DNA of 64,000 bases. Origin: an uncultured Pseudomonadales bacterium (GTDB lineage Bacteria; Pseudomonadota; Gammaproteobacteria; Pseudomonadales; Porticoccaceae). The DNA is taken from NCBI GenBank assembly GCA_943788895.1, contig CALSRZ010000001.1, positions 124,001 to 188,000 of the forward strand. Reading direction: 5' to 3'. Each line of letters begins with the position of its first letter. Positions within the stretch are counted from its first letter, which is position 1. The notes beneath the pieces were generated by a model. It had not been told where the DNA came from, made no database searches, and worked only from the letters and a program-made list of their open reading frames with translations. The translations under genes were made by a program, and so were the position numbers. Positions 47,284 through 55,161 of this stretch are shown here, in pieces.

Positions 47284-48271
47284 GTGACGCTATTTGATCC
47301 CTATAAGTTAATGGAGCCTGTTCGCCAGTCAGCTAAATGCTGGTTGGCGGGCCTGTTCCTGCTTGTATTTACCTGTAGCTATGCATTTGCGGATAGAAAA
47401 ATCCATGTTCTTTTTGTTGCCAGTAAACCTTCGGCTGATTATGTTGAAGTCTTAGACAGCGTTAAACAGCAACTGCAGAAGCAGAGTCCAGAGAGTTATG
47501 TGTTTAATACCAGATTTCGTACCTCAGAGCTCAGCCTCGAAGCTGATCTGGCTGCGGCAGATTTTGTCGTTACCGTAGGCACGGCTGCGGCTGATATGGC
47601 CTTTAGTAGTAAGTCCAAAGCGCCAATAATCAGTGTGCTGATCACTGAAAGTGCATTTTCAGCACTGGCTGAAAAATACTATGGTTCGATCGAAGACGCA
47701 TTTGCAGCAGGGGTATCCTCTATTTGTCTTGACCAGCCAGTTACACGCAGTATTCAATTAGCTAAGGTGCTGGTCTCAGGCTCATCAGAGCTTGGCGTGA
47801 TGCTCGGGCCAACATCAGTTCACAGGCAGGCCGAACTCAGCAAGTATATTAGTGACAGTGGCTTGCAGCCGCAGTTTGTTTCCTATCGGCGCCAAAGACA
47901 ACCCTATCCACAAGATCGAGCCTGTTCTCAGCCGCAGTGATGTTTTTATTCCAATCTCTGATAGCAGGCTAATCAATATCGCCACGGCGAAATGGATTTT
48001 ACATCTAAGTTATCGCTATAAGGTTCCGGTAATCGCCTTCTCAAAAAGTTACCTAAAAGCCGGGGCATTAGCCGCCATCTATTCTTCTCCAGCGGACGTC
48101 GCTAACGATACTGTCGAGTGGCTTATCAAATCAAAGAGTGCAACTGTTGGCGGTTCGTATAAGCCAGCCTATTACTCCCTGAAATTTAATCAATCTGTCG
48201 CTGCCAACTTAAAAATTAAGCTGCAAACTGAACAGTTCTATCGCGATCAGTTTAGTCTGGAGGTCAAATAA
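47284..48271 (+). pseudogene. periplasmic ABC-type substrate-binding protein, frameshifted
   Basis: Signal peptide (about residues 12-36, ending SYAFAD) and a two-lobe periplasmic binding fold like ABC_sub_bind/TrpX-type proteins: IHVLFVASKPSADYVEVLDS, VVTVGTAAADMA, GVMLGPTSVHRQ, then DVFIPISDSRLIN and VPVIAFSKSYLKAGA. The frame breaks at about C47887: removing it turns TAT-CGG-CGC into TAT-GGC-GCC and restores SYGAKDNPIHKIEPVLSRSD. Repaired length is about 328 aa. The start is GTG 47284 with TAGG upstream. No ABC permease or ATPase is nearby, so it probably serves the kinase (TAATG overlap). Confidence 0.82.
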
Positions 48272-49842
48272 TGGCTGTGGATAAACGATTTTCAAGTATT
48301 CACTCAAGGCTGCTTTTTACGTCATTATTGCCTTTGATACTTCTGTGTATGGTGTTGGCCGGCTATATGATTTCCAGTCAGCGGGTTGTGTTGCTGACCA
48401 ATCTAAAAAATATCGGCAATGTTGCGATTCAGCAACTGTCTTCAAATGCAGAGTTCGCGCTGTATTCCAATAACGAGGAAATGCTCAGAGATCTCGGTGA
48501 GTCGGTATTGGATATCCCTGCAGTTGAAGGGGTTACTTTTTACAATATCAATTTAAAAAGCAATATCACCATTGGCAGCTTTGATCTGACAGCGATAAAA
48601 GCTCAGGGCGAACCTGATTTTGCTAAACCGTTCTATGCGGATCATCTCTGGTACTTTTATGCGCCTATCGTTCGCGAGGGAATCCCCCTGCTTGATTATG
48701 ATGAAGGCGTCGTCCCAGAGTCAGAATTGTTGGGCTGGGTTGTGGTTTCCCTTACCGATGAAATACTGCTAGAGCAGAAACGCGAGGGTATCTTTGCGGT
48801 ACTGGTTGTATCCACATTGGGTTTGTTGATTGCGGCCTGGATTGCCATGCGAATCGGGCGCAGTATCTCTCGTCCGCTGGAAAACCTGACGGCAACAGTA
48901 GATACCATGGAGGCCGGCAATCTTAATCTTTTTGCCACTGAAGAGGGCCCGTTGGAGTTGCGCAAGCTGGCGTCGGGGATTAATCAGCTATCGACCAGTG
49001 TCCGTCAATACAATGTACGTATGCAGAGTGAAGTTGCTCGTGCCACCGCCCAGCTGCAGATTACCTTGATTGAGCTGGAAGATGCGATGGAGGCCCAGGA
49101 TCAGTTTCTGGCGCGAATGAGCCATGAGCTGCGCACACCACTGACAGCGGTTATTGGTTTCTCTAAGTTACTGGCAGCGGAGAGTGATGCTGGCAAGCGC
49201 GAAGAAAGTCTGCGTATTATTAGTATGTCGTCGAATATGTTGCTGACCATGATTGATGATATTTTGGAATTTTCCAAGGCTCGAGCCGGCGGATTTACCC
49301 TGGAAAAAGTCACTTTCGATATCGATTCATGGATGGCCGACCTCTTTGCTATTCACCAGCCGCGGGCGGAAGAGCGCGGGCTAACGCTCAATTACAATAT
49401 CGAAGACAGTGTTCCAAAATTAATGGTTGGCGATCCAGTGCGCTTCACCCAGGTCATTAGTAACTTGCTGAGCAATGCGGTTAAGTTTACCGATCAGGGC
49501 GGGGTAACTGTCGCTATTAGCTGCATAGCTGCCGAAGATAAGAATATTCTCTTGCACTGCTCTGTTGAAGATACTGGTAAGGGCATTAGAGAAGAAAAAA
49601 TCCCTGTGCTGTTTGATCCGTTTTCACAGGAAGATACCTCGATCAATCGACGCTTTGGCGGAGCTGGCTTAGGTCTTTCGATCTGTAAAAGCCTTGTTCA
49701 GGCAATGGGTGGTGAAATTAAAGTGCGCAGTAAGCTGGGGCAGGGGTCAGTATTTTCATTTACCTGTAAGTTAGCTGCAGGAGACAAGGATATAACTCAG
49801 CCGACAGATTGCCAATCCCCTGGAAAGTATGGATCCAAATAA
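48271..49842 (+). CDS. GacS/BarA-like sensor histidine kinase
   Basis: A 523-aa membrane kinase. First helix about 12-32 (LLFTSLLPLILLCMVLAGYM), a periplasmic sensor of about 140 residues with the GacS-like pattern SNNEEMLRDLGESVLDIPAVEG, second helix about 175-195, HAMP, a coiled coil, HisKA with His285 in ARMSHELRTPLTAVIGF, and HATPase_c with the N box (VISNLLSNAVKFTD), VEDTGKGI and GGAGLGLSICKSL. It stops 14 bases after the start of the receiver gene in the +1 frame, so an original hybrid kinase is possible. Confidence 0.9.
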   Translation: MAVDKRFSSIHSRLLFTSLLPLILLCMVLAGYMISSQRVVLLTNLKNIGNVAIQQLSSNAEFALYSNNEEMLRDLGESVLDIPAVEGVTFYNINLKSNITIGSFDLTAIKAQGEPDFAKPFYADHLWYFYAPIVREGIPLLDYDEGVVPESELLGWVVVSLTDEILLEQKREGIFAVLVVSTLGLLIAAWIAMRIGRSISRPLENLTATVDTMEAGNLNLFATEEGPLELRKLASGINQLSTSVRQYNVRMQSEVARATAQLQITLIELEDAMEAQDQFLARMSHELRTPLTAVIGFSKLLAAESDAGKREESLRIISMSSNMLLTMIDDILEFSKARAGGFTLEKVTFDIDSWMADLFAIHQPRAEERGLTLNYNIEDSVPKLMVGDPVRFTQVISNLLSNAVKFTDQGGVTVAISCIAAEDKNILLHCSVEDTGKGIREEKIPVLFDPFSQEDTSINRRFGGAGLGLSICKSLVQAMGGEIKVRSKLGQGSVFSFTCKLAAGDKDITQPTDCQSPGKYGSK

Positions 49843-50516
49843 AATCCTTGCTGGGGTTACTGTGCTTGTCGCGGAGGATAATGCTTTCAATCAGAAGTTG
49901 ATTGTGCGATTGCTCAATGCCTACGGTGCCAAATGCTTAACAGCAGACAATGGGCTTGAGGCAATCAAAATTGCTGAAAAACTGCATCTCGATGCTATCT
50001 TAATGGATATCCATATGCCGGTTGTCGATGGCATAACGGCCTGTGAGACCATTGTTCAGCAGTCTGGAGAGAGCCCGCCAATTATCGGTTTAACCGCTGA
50101 TGTGACCCTGAGCTGAGCAGGAGCGAATAAAAAAGGCCGGCGCAGTAAAGATGCTGTTAAAGCCCGTGGATGAGGATAAATTAATCAGTAGTCTGGCTCA
50201 GGTACTGCCGCAGTCTGGAAATGCGTCGGAAGGCGCTGGAATGGGATTGCTCTCAACTGTAGTACCAGTGGATGAGTTGAAAAAAGCCTTATATGAGAAT
50301 TTGGACAAATTAAAGAATCAGCTGAAAAATAGCGAGAATGGCAGCTTGCGTGGCATTATCCATGACCTTATGGGGTTGTCAGGCCTATACGGAATGTCCG
50401 AGCTGCGCGAGCTGGTTATGCAGTTCCGTGCTGATTATAGCAGCCTGAATGCCCAGCAAAACCTGGCCAGAGTAGAGGAAATTCGCCGACATATTGAAGG
50501 GTTTGTATTCGAGTAA
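49829..50516 (+). pseudogene. receiver plus HPt protein of the GacS-like kinase, frameshifted
   Basis: Receiver domain TVLVAEDNAFNQKL with phospho-acceptor Asp60 (ILMDIHMPVVDG), then an HPt domain with the His motif IIHDLMGLSGLYGMSEL. The frame breaks at T50114: AGC-TGA should read AGC-GAG, restoring SEQERIKKAGAVKMLLKPVDED with the conserved receiver Lys in LLKP. Repaired length is about 228 aa. REC-HPt after a HAMP-HisKA-HATPase kinase is the BarA/GacS/ArcB layout, here in two frames. Confidence 0.83.
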
Positions 50517-50598
50517 GGGTAGAGAACTCTGTCAATTAACTAATCCTTTGGTATTAACACGTCAGTGTAATATTTTTTTTGTTCAAACCCTCTTAATA

Positions 50599-50616
50599 TG
50601 TCAACTCGTATTGACT
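50599..50616 (+). promoter_or_regulatory. GacA-box-like palindrome
   Basis: TGTCAA-CTCGTA-TTGACT, an inverted repeat with one mismatch and the 6-6-6 spacing of the GacA/UvrY activating site TGTAAG-N6-CTTACA, but only about seven of twelve arm bases agree. It lies upstream of the candidate small RNA. The right arm could also serve as a -35 hexamer. Confidence 0.4.
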
Positions 50617-50639
50617 CCCTAGCATGATGCGTACAAAGG

Positions 50640-50990
50640 GACTCTACTGGTGACTGGATAACAGACCTACACTGCTGTTTAACAGATCGCGCTAATAAGC
50701 ATAATGCTTGTGGCTAGGTTGACAGGGAGTTGACCACCAAGGACGGAAAGCCAATTAGCTAACACCTTTAGATTTGTAAAAATACATGGCGACTAGGAAG
50801 TCGTGCACCAAGGACGGTGCGAGTCAGTATAAAATTTTTGAGTCTTTTTGTGAGCTCCAAAATTTTAGTAGTTTTTACCTTTCACAATTCCCGGTACTTT
50901 TTGTTTATTTACTCTAGTTTTCTCTATTTTTCTAGTTAGTATTTTTAAACCTCGGGCCTGAACCTGTTTCAGTTAGCCCGAGTTTTTTTT
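50640..50990 (+). ncRNA. candidate CsrA/RsmA-sequestering small RNA (CsrB/RsmZ type)
   Basis: The 598-base gap 50517-51114 has no credible gene. It holds six GGA motifs in about 160 bases. Two are in perfect hairpin loops: CGACT-AGGA-AGTCG (50790-50803) and GCACC-AAGGAC-GGTGC (50805-50820). A 12-base string CACCAAGGACGG occurs twice (50735-50746 and 50806-50817). TGGCT/AGCCA (50711-50715 and 50749-50753) encloses further GGA sites. A strong terminator ends at 50990; a weaker hairpin with T-run at 50831-50876 could give a shorter RNA. The 5' end is uncertain (50640-50712). Confidence 0.6.
50951..50990 (+). terminator. intrinsic terminator of the candidate small RNA
   Basis: CTCGGGC-CTGAA-CCTGT-TTCAG-TTA-GCCCGAG followed by eight T. 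It is 125 bases before rnr and 435 bases after the HPt gene, so it most likely ends a transcript that starts in the gap. Confidence 0.88.
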
Positions 50991-51030
50991 GTCTGGAGAA
51001 TTTCTTTTACTCAACCGCCTATAAGGCATA

Positions 51031-51073
51031 GACTGCGTCACTCTATAAGACCGACTTCGTCACTTTACAAGAC
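51031..51073 (+). repeat. imperfect 21-base direct repeat upstream of rnr
   Basis: GACTGCGTCACTCTATAAGAC and GACTTCGTCACTTTACAAGAC, separated by one base (three or four differences). A third, weaker relative may begin at 51020. It could be a protein-binding array in the rnr leader; nothing else supports a function. Confidence 0.4.
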
Positions 51074-51114
51074 ATAGAGCTGCGAAGTAAAAACTCTCGA
51101 CAAAAAGAAATCCT

Positions 51115-53595
51115 ATGCCTCGAAAAAGTAAAAACATTGATCCCTATGCGACTCGCGAAGCCGCTAAATACCAGCGTCCAATCCCAAGCCGGGAGTTTGT
51201 TCTCGACTATCTGCATGAAAGTGTGGGTCCGCTGACCCACGGTGAAATCTGTGCAGCACTCAAATTGGTGGATGATGAGCAGGTAGAAGCCATGCGCCGT
51301 CGCTTGCGCGCCATGGAGCGTGACGGGCAGATAGCCAGCAATAGAACCGGTGGCTATGGCACTCTCGACAAGCTCAATCTGGTCAAGGGCCGCGTGATTG
51401 GTCATCCTGAGGGCTATGGGTTTGTAACGCCGATTCAGGGTGGTGATCAGGATATCTATCTTTCAAGCCGCCAGATGCGACGGGTATTTGATGGTGACAT
51501 CGTTCTGCTGAGAATCGCTGGCTGGGATAGGCGTGGCCGCCCGGAAGGCAAATTGGTCGATGTGGTTGAGCGCAAAACTCAGCAGCTGGTTGGCCGTTAT
51601 TTTTGTGAGAGCGGCATTCACTTTGTGCGCCCAGACAATCCGCGTATCAGCCAGGATATATTAATTCCCGCAGATCAGCTCAGCGGTGCCGAGGCCGGCC
51701 AGATTGTTCTCGTCGATATTACCGAGGGACCCTCTCGCAACAGCCCACCCACAGGGCGCATCAGTGAAGTGTTGGGTGATCATCTGGATCCAGGTTTGGA
51801 AATTGAAGTTTCTATTCGCAACTACGGTATTCCCCATCAGTGGGACAATGATGTAGTTGCCGAAACCGATGCTATACCGGATCAGGTCACCGACAAGGAT
51901 TTTCGCGTTGATTTAAGATCATTGCCGCTGGTAACCATTGATGGCGAAGATGCCCGAGATTTCGATGATGCGGTTTACTGTCAGCCAAAACCCCGCGGCG
52001 GCTGGAAGCTGATCGTTGCGATTGCCGATGTTTCCCACTACGTAAAACCCGGCAGTGCACTGGATAAACAAGCCTTTGAGCGCGGCAACTCGGTTTACTT
52101 CCCCAACCATGTAGTACCCATGTTGCCGGAAAAGCTCTCCAATGGTCTCTGTTCTCTAAATCCCAAAGAAGATCGCCTCTGTATGGTCTGCGAAATGCAG
52201 ATTAACGCTGAGGGTGATGTCACCAAATACCAGTTTTACGAAGCGCTTATGTATTCTCATGCGCGGCTCACCTACACCCAGGTGGCGCAGATTATCGAAG
52301 AGAGAAATAGCGGTGACTCCTCCAATGCCCGAGATCAGTTCTCGGCAATACTTCCGCATATAGATGCGCTCTATGATCTTTACAGCAGACTGAACAAGCG
52401 CCGCAATGAACGCGGTGCGATTGATTTTGATACTCAGGAAACACGCATACTCTTTGATGGGCAGCGCAAGATAAGCCAGATTATCCCGGTCAAGCGCACA
52501 GAAGCTCACCGGCTTATTGAAGAATGTATGTTGGCCGCCAATGTCTGCACCGCGCAATTCCTTGAAAAAGCTAAGTTGCCAGCCCTTTACCGTGTCCACG
52601 AAGGCCCCAGTGAAGAACGCCTGTCCTCTCTCAGAGACTTTCTTGGTGAGCTGGGCATTGGCCTTGGGGGTGGCGATGATCCGCAGCCTGAGGACTATCA
52701 GCGAGTTCTGCGGTCGGTTGGCCAGCGTGACGATGCCTCGGTTATTCAGTCGGTGATGCTGCGCTCAATGAGCCAGGCGGTCTATCAATCGGAAAACCTC
52801 GGCCATTTTGGTCTGGCATTTGATGCCTACACCCACTTCACTTCACCTATTCGTCGCTATTCGGATCTCTTGGTGCATCGCGCTATTCGCTACCTGATTC
52901 GCAGCAATAAAAAAGTTTCCGGTGTTGTCCGTGTTAAGGGCGCCGCTGAACTTGCCAAAGATAATATCTACCCCTACGAACTGCCGCGACTGGATGAAAC
53001 TGGATCGCACCTCTCGGTTACCGAGCGACGTGCCGATGAGGCGACTCGCGATGTAGTCAACTGGCTTAAATGTGAGTACCTGATGGATCACGTCGGTGAG
53101 GAATACAGCGGTGTTGTCAGTGCGGTAACCGGTTTTGGCCTGTTTGTGATGCTCGATGACCTGTATGTCGAGGGACTGATTCATGTGACCGGCCTGCCCA
53201 AGGATTATTATTATCACGAAGCCAGTCAGCACCGTATGGTTGGCGAGCGTACCGGGCGTGTTTTCCGTCTCGGTGATAAAGTTAAAGTCAGGGTGGTGCG
53301 GGTTAATTTAGATGAGCGCAAGATTGATTTTGAACTGGCCGAACAGCCGAAATCTTCAGGTTCTCCTGGGGCAAAGAAATCAGCAAAGGTAAAAGTCTCG
53401 GCAAAAGCTAAAGAGCTGGCCCGAGAGCATGAGACTAAACGCAAATCTAATGGGAAAAAGAAAAAAGGCTCTGGCCGTTCCGATACCGCGGCCAAGGGAA
53501 AGTCCTCGAAGAGACGTCGCAATGCCGCGCCAGGTTCAGGTAAAAAGCGCGGTGCCTCCTCCTCATCAGCAGGAAAGAAAAAACCTTCCCGCTAG
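51115..53595 (+). CDS. rnr: ribonuclease R
   Basis: An 826-aa 3'-5' exoribonuclease degrading structured RNA. Order: N-terminal winged helix (REFVLDYLHESVGPLTHGEI), two cold-shock domains (GRVIGHPEGYGFVTP), the RNB catalytic domain with IDGEDARDFDDAV (acidic metal ligands), S1 domain (YSGVVSAVTGFGLFVMLDD), and a Lys/Ser-rich tail of about 70 residues typical of RNase R. Full length. The rlmB gene that often follows is absent here. Confidence 0.95.
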   Translation: MPRKSKNIDPYATREAAKYQRPIPSREFVLDYLHESVGPLTHGEICAALKLVDDEQVEAMRRRLRAMERDGQIASNRTGGYGTLDKLNLVKGRVIGHPEGYGFVTPIQGGDQDIYLSSRQMRRVFDGDIVLLRIAGWDRRGRPEGKLVDVVERKTQQLVGRYFCESGIHFVRPDNPRISQDILIPADQLSGAEAGQIVLVDITEGPSRNSPPTGRISEVLGDHLDPGLEIEVSIRNYGIPHQWDNDVVAETDAIPDQVTDKDFRVDLRSLPLVTIDGEDARDFDDAVYCQPKPRGGWKLIVAIADVSHYVKPGSALDKQAFERGNSVYFPNHVVPMLPEKLSNGLCSLNPKEDRLCMVCEMQINAEGDVTKYQFYEALMYSHARLTYTQVAQIIEERNSGDSSNARDQFSAILPHIDALYDLYSRLNKRRNERGAIDFDTQETRILFDGQRKISQIIPVKRTEAHRLIEECMLAANVCTAQFLEKAKLPALYRVHEGPSEERLSSLRDFLGELGIGLGGGDDPQPEDYQRVLRSVGQRDDASVIQSVMLRSMSQAVYQSENLGHFGLAFDAYTHFTSPIRRYSDLLVHRAIRYLIRSNKKVSGVVRVKGAAELAKDNIYPYELPRLDETGSHLSVTERRADEATRDVVNWLKCEYLMDHVGEEYSGVVSAVTGFGLFVMLDDLYVEGLIHVTGLPKDYYYHEASQHRMVGERTGRVFRLGDKVKVRVVRVNLDERKIDFELAEQPKSSGSPGAKKSAKVKVSAKAKELAREHETKRKSNGKKKKGSGRSDTAAKGKSSKRRRNAAPGSGKKRGASSSSAGKKKPSR

Positions 53596-53610
53596 ATATG
53601 CGCTGCACGC

Positions 53611-54327
53611 TTATTTTAGGTGGTTGGGGATAACCCGATTGAGGATTTCTGCAATATAGCTTAGAAATAGCGTCCCCATACTGCTCTTGTAGAAGTTGGG
53701 GTCGCTGTTGCCAACCGCGAGAATGCCGTAGAGATTATCGTAGCGCAGCGGCACAGCGGCGACCGAGCCGACATTGCGGCCTCTCTCGCCGAACAGAAAA
53801 GTCATCTCATCTTCGCGCAAAATACCGCATACAGCGCGATTGGCGCCGAGCAGGGTGCCAATTCGCTCATTGGCTTTTTCCATAGAGGAAACTCGCGCCA
53901 TGGTGCGCGGCAGTTTTTTCTCATCACCGAGTAGCGTCAGACCGTAGAATTCGATGCCATAGTCCTTGCCGAGGCTGTCGTAGACCGCTTCGATCAGTGC
54001 CGAGAGATTTTTCGCTTCCAGCAGATTGAGTACCAGACGCTTGGTTTTTTCAAATAGCAGATCGTTGTCGTGGGCAGTCTGCAACATATTGTCCAGCCGC
54101 GCGCGCATCTCTTTATTGCGATCGCGCAGCACACCAACTTGACGCTCAACCAGAGACACAGCGTTACCGCTGTTATGAGGCAGCACCAGGCATTCGAGAA
54201 TATCGGTATTCTCATCGAGAAACCTTGGATTGTCGCGGAGGAACTCGCGAACCATTTTTTCTTTAGAGTCGGCTTTTTGTTCTACTTGCGTCTCAGCTGT
54301 TGCCTCTACTTCTGTCTCTTTGCTCAT
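53611..54327 (-). CDS. DUF484 family protein (GAF-like)
   Basis: A 238-aa protein with the family N-terminal pattern VREFLRDNPRFLDENTDILE and SLVERQVGVLRDRN, then a GAF-like domain. Function unknown; in many gammaproteobacteria it lies between dapF and xerC. It overlaps dapF by four bases (ATGA) and converges on rnr with a 15-base gap. Confidence 0.9.
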   Translation of the reverse strand: MSKETEVEATAETQVEQKADSKEKMVREFLRDNPRFLDENTDILECLVLPHNSGNAVSLVERQVGVLRDRNKEMRARLDNMLQTAHDNDLLFEKTKRLVLNLLEAKNLSALIEAVYDSLGKDYGIEFYGLTLLGDEKKLPRTMARVSSMEKANERIGTLLGANRAVCGILREDEMTFLFGERGRNVGSVAAVPLRYDNLYGILAVGNSDPNFYKSSMGTLFLSYIAEILNRVIPNHLK

Positions 54328-55154
54328 ATTCTTATGCGTCCATGAAAAACGGTTGCTGTCGGCCCAGTCATTATCAGCTCCTGACCTTCACCTTGCCAAT
54401 CTATTTTTAAGCTTCCCCTGGTTAGCTGCATAGTTACCGGAGAATCGACCAGACCCTGCTGTAGTGCCGCCACAGCTGCTGCACAGGCACCAGAACCACA
54501 GGCTTCAGTCTCGCCAACGCCGCGTTCAAAAACCCGCAGCTTAATTTCATTGCGGCTGACGATCTGCATAAAGCCAACATTGACGCGATTGGGAAAGCGC
54601 GAATGTGCTTCTATTTTCGCGCCCAATTCAGCCACCGGCGCATTCTCAACATTATCAACATTGAGAACTGCATGGGGGTTGCCCATGGAAACCGCAGCTA
54701 TATCGTAGGATTGGCCATCTACATCAATAGCGTAGACCAAAGCTTTTTCATTAGCCTCAAAGGGAATATTTTCCGGCTCCAGTTCGGGAATTCCCATATC
54801 CACTGCAACCATTTTTTTATCTTCTACGGCGAGCTGCATAACCCGATTTGAGGTTTTAACCACAATTGGGTTTTTACCGGTCAGGCGACGGTCGTGTACG
54901 AAGCGTGCCAGGCAGCGGGCGCCATTACCACACTGCTCAACCTCGGCACCATCAGAGTTAAAAATACGGTAGTTAAAATCGATATGCGGATCTGAGGGAG
55001 GTTCGACAACCAGCACCTGATCACAGCCGATACCGGTTTTACGATCCGAGAGTCGTCGCGCCATTGAAGCGGTAACGCTAACATTCTGTGTCACCGCATC
55101 AATAACCACAAAGTCATTGCCGAGGCCGTGCATCTTGGTGAATTTCATCAACAT
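54324..55154 (-). CDS. dapF: diaminopimelate epimerase
   Basis: A 276-aa enzyme interconverting LL- and meso-diaminopimelate for lysine and peptidoglycan. Catalytic cysteines are in the motifs QCGNGARCLARF and ETEACGSGACAAAVA; N-terminus MLMKFTKMHGLGNDF matches Pseudomonas DapF. The frame is open back to 55193 within lysA, but ATG 55154, just after the lysA stop, fits the family; ATG 55148 is also possible. Confidence 0.95.
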   Translation of the reverse strand: MLMKFTKMHGLGNDFVVIDAVTQNVSVTASMARRLSDRKTGIGCDQVLVVEPPSDPHIDFNYRIFNSDGAEVEQCGNGARCLARFVHDRRLTGKNPIVVKTSNRVMQLAVEDKKMVAVDMGIPELEPENIPFEANEKALVYAIDVDGQSYDIAAVSMGNPHAVLNVDNVENAPVAELGAKIEAHSRFPNRVNVGFMQIVSRNEIKLRVFERGVGETEACGSGACAAAVAALQQGLVDSPVTMQLTRGSLKIDWQGEGQELIMTGPTATVFHGRIRI

Positions 55155-55161
55155 AGCTGAT

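Noticed and set aside
50114-50116. Programmed +1 frameshifting at UGA, as in prfB
   Set aside because: All five broken frames end in TGA, but in at least the sulfotransferase and binding-protein genes the sequence is already nonsense well before the stop, so the shift lies upstream. There is no shared slippery codon or internal Shine-Dalgarno.
50640-50990. tRNA or riboswitch upstream of rnr
   Set aside because: No cloverleaf, no T-loop GGTTCRA and no terminal CCA were found; the repeated GGA hairpins and terminator fit a protein-sequestering RNA better.
51043-51405. Minus-strand frame of 120 codons over the rnr start
   Set aside because: It lies mostly antisense to the conserved rnr N-terminus, with no ribosome-binding site or recognised domain.
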